A program made the position numbers and the translations under genes. 64,000 bases of DNA, taken from assembly GCA_047967505.1 (NCBI GenBank), contig CM106538.1; one strand, 5' to 3'. The notes below the pieces were generated by a model, which made no database searches, was not told the origin of the DNA, and saw only the letters and a list, made by a program, of their open reading frames with translations. This DNA is from Dipteris shenzhenensis (lineage: Eukaryota; Polypodiophyta; Polypodiopsida; Gleicheniales). This document shows, piece by piece, positions 1-12,038 of this stretch (its first letter is position 1; every line of letters starts with the position of its first letter).

Positions 1-988
1 TCCCATTGCTCTTGTGCGAAAACACATCTGCTACGTCTGAAGACATATCGTTGGGAACAAATTCAACTTTTGGACGTTGAATGCTTATTGGCTCACAGAT
101 TTATTGAGTCTAGCTGTATCATGAGAATGTCAATTATTGAGTCTACCTGGTTTTACCATGTCTATTCGCTAATGTCCTTTTAATGTTCTTGTTGGAATAG
201 TAGGCACCTGTGAGTCCCCATATGAGGAGGACAAAGGGGCTTGATACCTTGCATAGGCATGCTTGTGAATAGGTGTCATGTCGATCCACATGCGATTGGT
301 TTATGAAGCTGCCACATGGGCAGCAAGATATTATTCTTTGTAGGGGAGCCACATGGGCCACCCAGGCCAGCATATAAGGCTGGCATAGGCCCTGGTTTAG
401 GGCAGAGATGTGTGTTAGAAAGGTCACTGACCCACCTGTGAGCCCACATATGATGAGAACATATGTTTCAGTGAACCTAGGTAGGTGCAGGACTGCAGAA
501 TAGGGTGTAGGCTCAGCGTTAGGGCCGTGTATATGCTGCAGACATGTGGCAGTGCTGCAGGACAGCAGCAAGTACAGCAGGGCCTATTTATAGGCAGGTC
601 GGCCTGTTTCAGTTGGCTTGTCTGTGGGGTTCTTGAAGGGCCTCCACGCCTATGTAAGGCGAGGCTATTGAACCAGCTGCCTAGACCACTGAAGCCCTTC
701 TACTGAAGGCATGCAGGAATAGAATTATTGGCCATCTTCCATGCCTATACTTCTCAGAGTTTGAGCAGTCGTCTCTTAACTGTTTTGTGTCCAGCAGCTC
801 ACTGGATGTTTGTGGCTTCTTCTTGGAGCATTTTAACCACTACTATAATCTGAGTATTTTGCTGCTCCACTTTGTTAGCACTGCCTGTAGTTAGCACTGC
901 CCTACAGGCAGTGCTCTCCTTACACTTCTGACAAAAACTGTCCCTCCAGTCATTTTAGGCCACGTTTACTCCTCCTATTCTGAGTGAT
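1..988. other. No gene seen; LTR-like flank
   Basis: No convincing coding region. The stretch is relatively GC-rich and has TATA-like words (tatataaggc near 372, atttataggc near 585) inside purine/pyrimidine blocks similar in style to the LTR near 60.6-61.4 kb, so it may be part of an LTR. Neither a partner LTR nor a primer site was found here. A perfect 14-bp inverted repeat sits at 877-915. Confidence 0.4.
877..915. repeat. Perfect 14-bp inverted repeat (hairpin)
   Basis: AGCACTGCCTGTAG at 877-890 is repeated as its exact reverse complement at 902-915, with an 11-base loop that repeats part of the arm (TTAGCACTGCC). It could form a stable stem-loop. No neighbouring gene uses it as a terminator, so it is annotated only as structure. 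Confidence 0.75.
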
Positions 989-1010
989 CTCTCTCTCTCT
1001 CTCTCTCTCT
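989..1010. repeat. (CT)n microsatellite
   Basis: About eleven uninterrupted CT dinucleotides. Confidence 0.95.
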
Positions 1011-1689
1011 GCCCAAATCAACTCATCCCTCTGAGGGCAGTGCTCACGAGTACTTGTACTACTTGCTTGTTCATTTACAGTTTGTGGGTTCAGAAATCAT
1101 TGTGCATTGTAAAGTGTTTGAAAGAGTTTCCTAGATCTATCTGCTGCGTTAGAGGTTCAAGAATTCACTTTGAAGGAAGAAGTCCCTCCAAGCTCGAAGG
1201 CGAGCCCGGTTCAAGAAAGGTTTATGTTTGTTTAATTGCTACAGCAAAGTCTATCTGTTTTGGTGATTTTGGCCACTCCCATGTCCATTCCAAACTTCGG
1301 AGATGCCTGAAGGCTGGATGCCCATTTGGAAGGTCAAGATGTGGAGCCACCTTGTGTCTAAAAGCTCTATAAGAGGGTGTAGTTAAAAGGTGCGAGGACA
1401 AAGATGTGCAAGCCCTATCAATGATCATAGGGATTCTAGTGGATTTTGTCATTTCATAAATCCATAGTGCGCAGAGCCTATCCCTCCAAAATGAATTGTT
1501 CTCAATGAACTGGATCAAGTACATGACCATCTCACGAATGTGAAGGTGGTGAAGGATGAGCTAGCTAGCAATGCTAGTGCTTCCAAGAAGTTTTAAAGGC
1601 TTGGCTACCAATGTGACAATAGGAGAGACTTACATTTAAGAGTTTGGACAAAGGGCAACTCTAGCAAGGAAAATACAAAGAAGAATCAA

Positions 1690-2962
1690 AGCCAATTTGT
1701 GGAAGACTAGATTAAAGAAAGTAGAACAGAAGAGAAAGAGGGAAGCTATGCCGAAGGAAGAGACTAAGTCTGAATCAGGTAGTGTAACAATTGGACAGCG
1801 TTGTTTTGCATGTACGTTGACTGAAAACAAATGTTGGAAGCGGGGCATCACGACACATACTAAACAAAAAAGTTGGTTCAAAGCTTGGAACCGGACGATT
1901 TGGACTCAAAGGTGATTGTGGGAGACCACTGGACATGTCTTGTGGAACAGCTTAGGGAGTAGTCGTTTCATTATTGACTCAAGAACGGATAAGGTAATAT
2001 GCAATGTACTCTATGTGCCTAATCTTTGCAAAAACATGCTTCTGTCAGTCAGATGACTAGGAACAGGATGAAGGTGTAGTATCGACGATTAGGAGGTCTT
2101 GGTCAAAAGAACGAGAAGTCGTCGAAGATGATTGGTATCCGATATCGTTCATGGGAACACAATAGCTCCGACCATGGCTTGAGAGGTTGGTCATGTCAAT
2201 TGTGGTACCTTGTCAGATATGCAAAAGGAAATGGTGGCTGGACTTCCACCAATAGTCGATTTGGAAGGAGTTTGCAAGGCAGGGCAAGCAACACTGAGAA
2301 CGAGACCCGAAGGATTTCACATCCAGGGCTAGTGCTTTGCAAGGGTTGGTTCATTCTGACACTTGCGGACCAATGTCTACTTAGTCATTCGCATAATCAC
2401 GCTATTTCTTGACCTTCATAGATGATTATAGCTTTACGATGTGGGCTTTTTGCTTGGCTAAAAAGTCACTAGTCTTTGACAAGTTTAAGGAATGGAAGCC
2501 AAGGTGAAAAAGGGTATGGGAAAGAAGTGAAGGCATTCCACACCGACACAGGGAGAGACTCACTTTCGGAAGCTTTTGATGCCTTTTATAAGAAGAATGG
2601 GATCGAGAGACAACTCACCGCAGCCCACACATCCCAACAAAACAGGGTTGCGAGGAGAAAGAACTGTGTGGTAGTGGAGATTGGGACGAAAACTTTCAAG
2701 CCCTACTGGGGTGAGGGAGGACATGCTATCGTATACATCCTAAACATGATGAAGACCAAGGTGGTTGAAAGATATGGCCCCACATGGAGCCTACTATGCA
2801 AGAAGCTTATTTCGATTTTGAAAGCTTTCAGTTCTAAAGCGTTTTGTTGATGTGCATAAAGATGAGAGGAAGAAGCTAACCAGAAACGCGTACTCATTGC
2901 GTATTGCGAGGATTCAAAACCTTATTGATTGTTTGACCCAAACGAGAAGTAGATTCTAATAA
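1690..2962 (+). mobile_element. Ty1/copia retrotransposon remnant: gag end to integrase (decayed)
   Basis: Readable in all three forward frames with many stops. A damaged zinc-knuckle-like CFAC motif lies near 1803. Copia integrase landmarks follow: LVHSDTCGPMST near 2345, FLTFIDDYSFTMWAF near 2404, then HTDTGRDSLSEAF and the block ending SQQNRVARRKN near 2650. In copia integrases this last block normally reads as QQNG-AE-KN; the catalytic glutamate appears here as arginine. Integrase inserts cDNA of the element into host DNA. The copy is clearly dead. The same pol resumes after the insertion at 2963-3407. No LTR could be assigned with confidence. Confidence 0.85.
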
Positions 2963-3407
2963 GGCCCTTTACACACCAAAGGGCGCCCAATGTTGGGCGG
3001 TCGTTTGGACCAATAGAAAGCCACCATTTAAGGTTTGGACGGGCACCTCTTTACACATACAGTGCCCACGCTTAGACCTTTTAATCTGACATGGAGTCCA
3101 CGTCATGCCCTGAGAAAGGCCTTTCTTGGGCAGCCAAGCTTGGTTGCCCACCGATGGGCAGGGTTGGATTCAGCCAATCACCATCACGATTTGGGTCCCC
3201 CAGCTCCACACCCATCCAGGCCCTCATTTTTACAAAAGGGGTTTGACTTGGGCGGTGTGTAAAAGGGGTGCCCATCCGTGGGCACCCATTTTTTAATGAT
3301 CTCACAATGGGTAGTCCGTGTGTGACAGGGGGTGCCCATTCCAACCCGCCCATGAATGTTTTTGGGTGCCCACACTTTGGGCACCCTTTGGCGATGTGTA
3401 AACAGCC
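2963..3407. mobile_element. PIF/Harbinger (Tourist-like) MITE nested in copia pol
   Basis: A 445-bp non-coding element with imperfect terminal inverted repeats: GGCCCTTTACACACC at the left and, on the other strand, GGCTGTTTACACATC at the right, both running into AAAGGG(C/T)GCCCAA. TAA flanks it at 2960-2962 and 3408-3410, the 3-bp target duplication (TAA/TTA) typical of PIF/Harbinger elements. The interior is full of GGGCACCC/GGGTGCCC words and has further copies of the TTTACACA motif near 3051 and 3255, so it is partly self-complementary. It encodes no transposase and would have depended on a Harbinger transposase elsewhere. Confidence 0.8.
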
Positions 3408-3410
3408 TAA

Positions 3411-4245
3411 GTCGGGATGTTGTCTTTGAGGAAACGGTTTCTAGTCGGAGGGTGGCGGCACATGAAGGTAACTTCTATCCAAACCCAGATTGGTTATTAA
3501 GCAAAGAGAGGAGTAGTTGTGAGAGGAGTGAGAGTTGGCACTAGAATTTGTAAAGAAGACCCCATCAATGGAAAGGAACCTTCCACAATGGTACTTGAGT
3601 GACAGAGATTCCATAGCCAAGTTTGGAGATGAGAAGATCTGAATGAATGTCGAAGAATCCCATTACGAACTATGCAATGGTCTTTTGAAAAGGTTGTGGA
3701 GCAAAGGTCTTTTGAAGAGGCCAAAGATGCACTAGATGGGCGGGTTCCCATGGAGGTAGAGAAGATGGATGCTCTAAAGAATCACTTTGTGGATAGACCT
3801 CTCAAATGGAAGGTGATTGGTACCAAGCAGGTGTATAAAGCAAAGTGCAAGTCTAATTGCAATTCGGACAAGTACAAAGCTAAGCTAGTGGTCAAGGTTA
3901 TGCTCAAGCAGAGGGTCTTGAGATCTTTGTCCCAATAGCACCATATGAATGGTCGTAGCCTTGACTGCCCATTTCCTAGGTGGACATCAAGTTTACATTT
4001 CTAAATGGCAACCTGGAGGAAGAAGTTTACATGGATTAGGCGGAGGGATTCATGTTCTAGGTACGTGTACATAGGTTTGTAGACTGAAGAAATCTCTACA
4101 CGGGTTGAAACAGGCCCCAAGGGCATGGCACTAATGCATTGATGTCTTCTTCAATAAGCTGGGATTGTCCCAAAGTCCATCATATGCAAACTTGGACCTC
4201 TTTTGGGAGGGAGAAGAGGATAATACTTAAGGTTGGCGCAAAGAG
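3411..4245 (+). mobile_element. Ty1/copia remnant: integrase end and reverse transcriptase (decayed)
   Basis: The copia frame resumes directly after the MITE with the conserved SRDVVFEE motif. The reverse transcriptase start follows at 3672-3938 (DRPLKWKVIGTKQVYKAK, then SDKYKAKLVVK; functional elements read close to W-IGTKWVFK-K--G---YKARLVAKG). Later pieces in shifted frames correspond to the VDIKTAFLNG-EEEVYM region near 3980 and a KSLHGLKQAPRAWH motif near 4090. The YVDD active-site region and RNase H are not recognisable beyond about 4250. At least four frameshifts separate the pieces. Confidence 0.85.
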
Positions 4246-4249
4246 GGTG

Positions 4250-5190
4250 AAAGAAAAAGGGGAGTAACATGGTGCAAGACAGAGACAATGGTTATAATAT
4301 AGATGAAGATGGTTTCGAGGGAGGGCAAGAGATGACTAACACAATAGATTGAGTAGTCTTTTTGTAACCAAGTATATCAGCTTATACCCCATCATTGCTT
4401 AGCTCTCTCTCATTACGTCATCCCCTACATCACTCAAACTTGATCGTGTCCACTGTCAAAGGTCAATTGATCCTTTACTCATTCAAAACACACTATCTTT
4501 GACACATGTCTCAAACATATACAAATTGCATACAATACTTAGAGAAAATGAACAATTTAGCAAGACCTGGATCCCAACATTGCAATATGTTTCCTTAGCT
4601 TTTATTCCCTCAAGAGCATCTTTCTTGTTCCTTTTTCTAGGTTTGCTCGACTTGTAGACATTGGGCATATTTTTTAATTATTTGTTTTCTTGTGCACTCT
4701 TGTCTAAGTCAATGCACGATCAGGTGTAGCCAATTGCGAAACCACTTTTGGGGCACACTGCGACGTGTATGGTAGGGTGATTACAAAATTGACGGGCAGG
4801 TCACCATGATGTGGACTAGCGCACAAGCTCATCGGGTTTTCTTTTTGGTGTGAAATGGAGGGCCCCAATTCTCACCACAAATATTTTTTATGCAATCTCA
4901 TTGTTGCAGTCTTTTTTATTGCACCAATGTTGCTAGCATCATCATTAGATCTATTGTACGATGGCAGCATACACATGGACTTAAGCTACTACAACGTTGG
5001 TGCCTGCACGTGGCACTGCTCGCACATCTTCAAAGCCATAGACATGATTCTTCGTGGAGGACATATGATTATGCAAACCACCACAATTGTTGGAACACCA
5101 CCATGGCCACGCCAATGTGGAGCACGTGGCATCAACCAATGTGACGGCTAAGAATAAAGTGTAGGCATAGTGCCCAAGTCAACCTTCATA
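4250..5190. other. No gene seen
   Basis: Open frames here (for example 4855-5151 on plus, 98 residues) have no recognisable domain and an odd Cys/His/Met-rich composition, so they are not called as genes. Confidence 0.4.
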
Positions 5191-5200
5191 ATGGCAGAAG

Positions 5201-5456
5201 CTAGCCACGCCTACCACTCTGATGGCTATAACCAACCAATTAAAACAATCACGTCAATCGAAGCCCTTAAATGCAAGGCAATCCTAAAGCTTAATTGCGG
5301 TGGTCGAAACTAGCCATGCCCACCTCAGCCACACCGTCATGGTTGAAACTAGCCACGCCCATCAATACGATGGTTATAACTAGCCAATTAAACCAATCAC
5401 GTTAACCTGCATGCAAAACATTTTTTGAAGCTCAAAAAATCCTAAAGCTTAACCGG
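5201..5456. repeat. Diverged direct duplication, about 100-bp units
   Basis: Unit 1 (5201-5300) and unit 2 (5349-5456) share CTAGCCACGCC, GATGG(C/T)TATAAC, CCAATTAAA.CAATCACGT and ATCCTAAAGCTTAA in the same order. A third, shorter piece (ACTAGCCATGCCCACC) lies between them at about 5308. No coding potential. Confidence 0.75.
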
Positions 5457-7270
5457 GATTGTATCTTAATATTTTCCAAAAATCATATCAATATCGAGAT
5501 TTTCAAATAAGTGCTACGCTTTATTTGCCATCAGATCGATCACCTTCTATTGAGATGATGGGGCATAAGAACATACCATCTTAACACAAAAAGTACAGTA
5601 CATTGGGTTAAGACTTAGTTGATCAAATCGGTAGAATGAAATAGGTAGTTAGATTTAGCAAAGATACTAAAATCTTAGTACTCTAAGAGGTAGCCAGAGG
5701 CCACTTTTAAGACCAAAATTCATAACAAGTTTGTATATATAAGCACGTTTGTATTACAAAAAAGAGTGCTTTTGATACAAGAAAGTTGAGCATGTGCTTG
5801 AACTGCTCAACCTTTCTTTCTCTTAGTGAAAAAGGTCTACTAAAAAGTTGAGCTACTTGACTTTTCTTCTAATTAGAAATATAATTATCAAGTCGATCAA
5901 AAACTCTTGCAAGATGACTTTTATGGCCTGGTCAACCTAGGCATGTGGCCCATATAGAATATACAAATAAACTTTGCCAGCATTGGACTCATATGCACAA
6001 TTCACTTGGAATGAATTGGGCAGATTGACCATCCATGAAAGGTCTAGCAATATTTTGCCCAATCTCCTTTGGTGGGAGAGAACTGCCACCACTTGGTGAT
6101 AGTTAGGATCAAGAACGGAATATACTGGAGGTGAGACATAGTACCTAGTGGATCTAGAGGTTTGAGATGAGGGTGGAGTAGGAGATGAGGATGGTGGAAA
6201 TAAGGGTGGAGGAGTGTGAAGTTGATGAGAACTTGACTAGTTGCATGACACTTTAAATGCCAGTGCCCATCGAGCCACCGCACTGGAAGTCAATAAATTA
6301 AGTCATTCCACTTAATCTTAATCAAACTCCAAGGGCCTCACCGCACTATCATTTCACCTAGATAGTGCTCTCCGCTTGATCATTTTAAGCTAATGAGCTA
6401 GCCCTTTCCTGCCTACCATTACATTACATTACATAACTGATTCTATTGAGTTAAAGATAACATAAGTAATAAGGGTCTTAACGAAAACTAGTACTCACTA
6501 ACTACTAGTAACCGTCGTGGGAAAACTTAAAAGTCATACATGTACATTTATTCGCACATATCCCAATTAAGACAACTAAGCTAATTTCCTCCAAGACAAT
6601 GGATAGAATCATTGAATTAGATATGCACCATTAATATTATAAGTGCCCACATCCCAATTAGGCCAATTAAGTCACACATGTTAGCCATCCATGGCCATCA
6701 CGTAAGCCCGAATGGTTGTAATTGAATGCCAAAACCAAATAAGCAAGCTGATTTCCTCCACCGCAGTGGGTAGAATTAGAGATGTACCACCTTCAAATTG
6801 GCCATCTTGCCTCTCCTTGCAAGACTTGCTTCCTTTCCTGCTTATTCCTTGCACTCCCACTTACTCCTTGCAATCCTTGCACCTCGCAAGCCTTCTCACT
6901 GCAACTATTGTTTCTTGTATTGATCATGGAAGTCTCAGAGGCACACTCCAAGGTCCAATACACTCCAACTAGCTTCTTTGTGACATCAGTGGGCCCATTT
7001 TTCTAGCCAACCTTACAATCATGACATCCAATGTGTTCACTTCTCTCTCCATTAATATCTTTACGCAAGGTATGAGGAAAGTGAACATGAAGGAGAGATC
7101 TTTTGTCTATGGGAATACGAGCGACATCATCAAGGAGGATGCTGAAGCCAACTAGAGTGGGCACCATAATTTGAGGTAGATGTAGCACACACAGGGGAAT
7201 CGCAAGCATGACTACAAACTGAGGTAGCCAAGGAAAAAGGAAGCTAAAAAAATTGGCTATGGAGAACTCA
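5457..7270. other. No gene seen
   Basis: AT-rich sequence with only shadow-type open frames. An imperfect hairpin at about 5779-5818 (arms AAGAAAGTTGAGCA and TGCTCAACCTTTCTT) is the only structure noted. Confidence 0.4.
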
Positions 7271-7516
7271 GGGGGTGCGCTACTAAGAAACCCTAAGTAT
7301 CACGTGCATTCAAGGGGTATTTTAAAAAAACCCCTCAAACTTTTCCCACAATAACAGCACCCCTCTTTACTTATGGACTAATGGAAAATTTCCTAAAATT
7401 GAATTAAAAAACCTCTCATTATTGTAATATTGTTATTTTTTTTCCAAAAGTTACATTAAAATACCCCTCCTTTTGAATGCATGTGGTATACTAAAATTAT
7501 GTGAGGTGAACCCCCC
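7271..7516. mobile_element. Inverted-repeat MITE-like element, 246 bp
   Basis: The outer ends are GGGGGTGCGC (left) and, read on minus, GGGGGGTTCACC (right). About 30 bases further in, both arms share the block CAC(G/A)TGCATTCAA followed by a GG.GGTATTTTA stretch. The centre is AT-rich and non-coding. The paired arms and small size fit a non-autonomous DNA transposon. No clear target duplication was found, so the superfamily is left open. Confidence 0.55.
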
Positions 7517-8224
7517 AAGATAAAGAAGAGGCAGAGAAGACAAGAAAAAGAGGAGCAGGCCACGTGCCTGAAGCAATAGCTAAAGGAAATTGAAATGGAG
7601 GTGGCATTAGGAAAAAACACAGCTCATTTTGGGGCCTTCTAGGTTGGATGGAAAAAAGAGATCCTCCAGTAAGATAGACGCCAACGTTACATTGGAAATT
7701 CTTAAAAAAAAAAACTTTGTCTCTCTAGAGATGCTTGATTGTTTGAAGTTCTCGCTTTATTTTTTTTATGTGTCATAAATGCTACGTCAAATTGTAAAAA
7801 AGATAAATTGACATTTTGAAGTTCCCGCTCTCGTTTTTTAGGACCCAATTGCACCCTATGTACTTCTTGTGAAGGCACCATGGACATGTAGATTGTGTAA
7901 AATATCTGTTGGCTAACACATGTATGCATCAGATGTTCCTACCTCATGAAACTATTAAGGAGGAGAAGGTGGAAGTTGTCCAGGAATCCGTGAAGAGATT
8001 TCTTATGAATCTTTGCCAATAAGAACATAAAGCTGGGGGAGCTAAGTTGTGGGTCTCCACTAAAAAATAAGGCAAAGAAGAGGGAGAAAAGTTGTAGATC
8101 TCGAACCAATAAGAAGGGAAAAAGAAGTAGTAGAAGTGAGGTTGTTTTGCTCAGTCTCATTGGCACACTCTTGGCATGTGACTCTGAGCCTTGTGACTTG
8201 AGCCTTTCAGCTCAATTATTGTCC
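7517..8224. other. No gene seen
   Basis: Purine-rich, A-rich stretch with no recognisable coding or RNA feature. Confidence 0.4.
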
Positions 8225-9560
8225 TGATGTTTGTTTCATATTATTTTTGGGATTGATTTTGCCAAAAATCACTCATTTCAAGGATGAAATACAAAGTGCA
8301 CACTAGTACAACAAACAGATCACAATTTTGATCCATGTCACCTACATCCACCTGCTAGATTCTATGACTAATACCAGTCTTCCACTAGACTCCAAGGAGT
8401 TCAAGAAGGTGCAGCACACATACCATATCTATATTCTAGATGACAAAGAACATGATGCCTTGTTTTTCTAGCATGCTTTCATATTGCACTAGGATTGGTT
8501 AACCGAAGAATATCCCAATAAGGAAACGATAAAACAACATTGGGTGTGGTCAAATGGTGCATCCACTCAATTCAAATCATCCCATGAATTCTACTTTGTT
8601 GCAAGGTGTCAATTGTTGTGCAATTTGTTTGGATCCAGCCATGGCAAGGGGCGACATGACAAATGGGGCACCATTACTAAGTGAGCTATTTATCGCCATC
8701 AGTTAACATGCCATCAAGGTAAGTTGCAAAATGCCTTTGATGGAGCAACATGGCTTGCTTCTAACATCTCCACAAGGGGCACAGCCAAAATACAATAAAT
8801 AGAGATTCAACACCAGCTTAGTGCACAAAGTGTTCCATGAGGTAAAGCTAGCCTAAGCTTATGCTAGCGGATAGGGTATTATTAAATGGGGGGAGCCAAG
8901 CAAAGAGGATAGGGCAAAGTGGATGAAGTAGAAAGGAGGAGCATATATGATTGTAACAACATCGATGGGACACAAAGTTTTCATAGCCTTATGGGGCTTT
9001 TCAGACAATGGCCTTTGTCAAAAACATGATGGGTGAGCATGATTTTGCGGGAACCAAAAGCTTGCAGGTGAGTGCAATTCTAGAAAAAGCCTTCCTTGCT
9101 TTTCTAGTGCTTGCATCATGGGATATTTTGAGACGTGTGAGGACATTGCAACGTTGAAACAATTGGAGCTATGCCACATTTACCCTCTACATGATGACTG
9201 AGTTAAAGAGACAAATAGTGGACCATAGTTTGGGGGGGAATTTGATGACCTCACTGATGCATTGGAAGAGAGAGATAACTCTGCATTTGTTGTTGACTCT
9301 TAGGAGAATGAGGAAGATAACTCATACTTTGTGTTGCACTAAAACTATACATAAGGTGAAGGAATCCTTCAAGGACCATTGGGGACCAAGCTATGGGAAG
9401 TGGGAAGTAGTGGTTGGAGGTATTTGGCATAAGAAAGGCCATGGATACATAAGAAGCCACAAGCATTTGATTACTCCATTTAAGCGGAGCTATTGAGTTT
9501 CAATGCAAGTTGTGTCGGGAGGGAAGAAGTATACAAGGGTATTCAAAATGGATGTAGACG
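8225..9560 (+). pseudogene. Decayed transposase-like protein (RNase-H-fold type, family unnamed)
   Basis: One forward frame runs from about 8325 to 8830 with only a handful of stops and reads as protein, including NGASTQFKSSHEFYFVAR near 8550 and FGSSHGKGRHDKWGTITK near 8630. A piece one frame off (DFAKNHSFQ near 8255) precedes it, and FKDHWGPSYGKWEVVVGGIW near 9370 belongs downstream. The layout (acidic DFA, then W-(S/D)-(N/D)-G--QFK, then GHGKG-HD) matches uncharacterised plant proteins whose consensus, as I recall it, has D at DFAENY, DGC-GQFK and HDGAGA. Those aspartates would suit a DDE/RNase-H-fold transposase, which is inference. In this copy the second aspartate is N. Not transcribable as an intact product. 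Confidence 0.55.
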
Positions 9561-11030
9561 CTCATGAGCACATCATGGGGTGTCTAGCAGGCATCCACGT
9601 CTGATCTAGCTAGCTATTAAATGACCGAAAACCAGTAGGATGGGTGCCATCTAAGCAAGGCCATAGCAAGTTGCAAAATATTCATGAAAGATGCCCGATG
9701 TTCTTGTATGAAAGTGCCATCATAATTCAAAAATCTCTATCCTTGAGCAAATTTTGCCAAACCTCAATCTTGAAGGGTAGCCTTGAATTTTAGTTTGAAT
9801 GTTCATCCTTCTAGTTAAGATCTTTATTATCACTTTTATGGGCATTACAAGGAATTTTTTGCACTTATTTTTTAAGGTTCATTTCTCTCTCCCCCTTCTC
9901 AAGAAGGGAAAAATCCCTTTTGAGGGAATTATAATCTTCAAACACAAGGATTGAGCTTTGTTACATGAAAGATTATTGTATGGAGACAATGGACTCTAAT
10001 CTACAACCTACAAGTCACATCTCACTGCTCTTATGGTGAAGTGGTCTTGTGTGACAATAGCCATCTCTTCTTGTCAGATCCTATAAAGTCAACCATCCCC
10101 TCCACCTTACAATGATAGGGTTGTGTTCTTCTAAATTCATTTGCAGACAAATTGCTTTTGCTTTGCACTATCCTTCACACCACACCGTGGAAACTTTCCA
10201 TGAATGCAGTTAATTTGGTGCCACTCAGTATAACAAAGCTTTTGAATAGGCAGAACAGAGTATTAGAAAGTTATATTACTATGGAGAGGATGGCCCCCCT
10301 GTACTGTGTATCTTTATTGATTCCCTAGATAGAGAGTGAATTTCTCTCGATTGGAAATTTTCATGAGTGATCCCCTAGATAGGCTAACTAGGTCATTGTC
10401 ATTTTTTCTAAATACTCTAATTATAAAAAATCAAGCATTCCTACTTCACATGATCCTTGGTAACTACTCATTTTATATGTAGCAATTTGAGTTTTTTTTA
10501 CAAGTACCTAGAGCAATAGGTAACTATTTTTGTAATTGACTTAACTCAAATTATATAGATACTAAGATTCAACAAAAGCACAAAAAAGATTATAAAGTTC
10601 TCTTCTTTAATATTTCTATAAATCAATAAGTCATAAAAATCTTTTTCATTCTTCATTTAAACATCTAAAAGAAAAAGAAAAAAGCTTCTACCACACAATG
10701 TATGAGAGTTAAAGAGAGCTAAAAGAGGTCTAAATAACATGTTTGAATTGTTATTTGAATTTAGCTATATGCCTTAGCTAAAATATATAAATTCTCTAAA
10801 CTGAGTACATCAAACTGTTTCATTTTTGAATGAGCCAATTTATAATATCTCTTATCTCATAACTTTACATTCCTCGCATGTTTCTAGTGAGACAATGCAC
10901 ATAAAATGTCCTTAGATTGCCATCCTGGTAACAAACCGGTGAATGCTTACAGTCGTAATTGCATTTACATGTCCATAGGCTATCAAATTGTTACCATTTA
11001 AAATAAGGCACATGAAAACGTAAGGAAGAG
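9561..11030. other. No gene seen; one fold-back fragment
   Basis: AT-rich, no coding signal. The piece at 10320-10375 (TTCCCTAGATAG ... TTTTCATGAGTGAT) is a relative of the right arm of the fold-back element at 12039-12209, so that family has at least two copies here. Confidence 0.45.
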
Positions 11031-11035
11031 GACAC

Positions 11036-11215
11036 ACATATACATAGAAACCATAACATATGTGCATATGAAGCATAGCATAAGTGCATAATATATAGAG
11101 ACAAAGTGTGACATATGTGCATAATTTATAAAAACAAAGAAAGCATAATAGAAGTGCATAACATATAAAAATGTAGGAAGGATAAAATAATTGCATATGG
11201 AGCATAGAGTGTGTT
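11036..11215. repeat. Short degenerate tandem repeat (CATATGTGCATAA type)
   Basis: Words such as ACATATGTGCATA, GCATAAGTGCATAA and AGAAGTGCATAACATATA recur at roughly 30-50 base spacing. The repeat produces an artificial hydrophobic open frame on the minus strand. Confidence 0.6.
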
Positions 11216-11427
11216 ACGATGATTGATACCACTATTTGAAAATTCATTGTTTTTCACCATGATATGACAAGTTTGGGCTTGTGTTGTAAACTGTCCTTCT
11301 AAGTCAATTTCATAGAATCCTGTATGAAACAAGCAATGACATATGTGGTGATTGGAATCTAGGGGATAGGATCTTATATAGCATTCAACCTGTGCTCACG
11401 AGCTAGGATGTTGGCATGTAAAGGATA

Positions 11428-11515
11428 CGGAGGAGCATCACAAGTCCAAGCACTAGTCATGGTTTTGAAACTTGTGAAGGCTACTAGGAAGTGTGCTCTT
11501 GGAGTTATGCTATAG
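11428..11515. repeat. Dispersed repeat, copy 1 (partner 37385-37470)
   Basis: GGAGGAGCATCA..., TCCAAGC(A/G)CTAGTCATGG and GGCTACT(A/T)(G/-)GAAGTGTGCTC occur in the same order here and near 37.4 kb in the same orientation, with indels. No coding function seen. Confidence 0.6.
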
Positions 11516-12038
11516 AAGCACTTGGAGTTATGTTGTAGAAGCTCTTGGAGGCTTTGTATGTGAGAGATATAATCAATTGATTACTCTATTATTTAGCTAT
11601 CAAAGAGTAGGAAATGGTCCCTTCTTGGCTTGTACTAAACTCGTTCTACAAAAGGCATGCATGAGCACTTGCAGATGTTTTGCATTCACTCATCTCTTGA
11701 CTATTTGAATTCTTGCTTTGTGTTCCTTGTCGTCTTTGTTTCATTGTTCACTCTTATGCTCTTGTCGATTGCTAAATATAGGAGTTTCTTGGGATTGGGT
11801 CTAAGGGATTAGCTTGCTTAGCTCTCATTGAGGTAGGTGTGTCTCTCTTTTTTTATAGATCGATTATAAATTGCCTCAATTGTTGCTTTTCAATTCTTCT
11901 AGCTCTCCTTGTGAGCTTCCATGGCAGGCTCCCTACCTGTTGAACTCCTCCTCACTCTTCCCCTCCCTCCTTGCTCCTTACCTTCTCTCCTTTTATCCTT
12001 AGCAATTCGGATATCCTAGATTCTCTTTTGGCAACTAG
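11516..12038. other. No gene seen
   Basis: CT-rich stretches and short open frames without homology. Confidence 0.35.

Noticed and set aside
4855-5151. 98-codon open frame with a hydrophobic start as a secreted protein
   Set aside because: No family, no supporting neighbour, and a second overlapping frame of similar length; likely chance.
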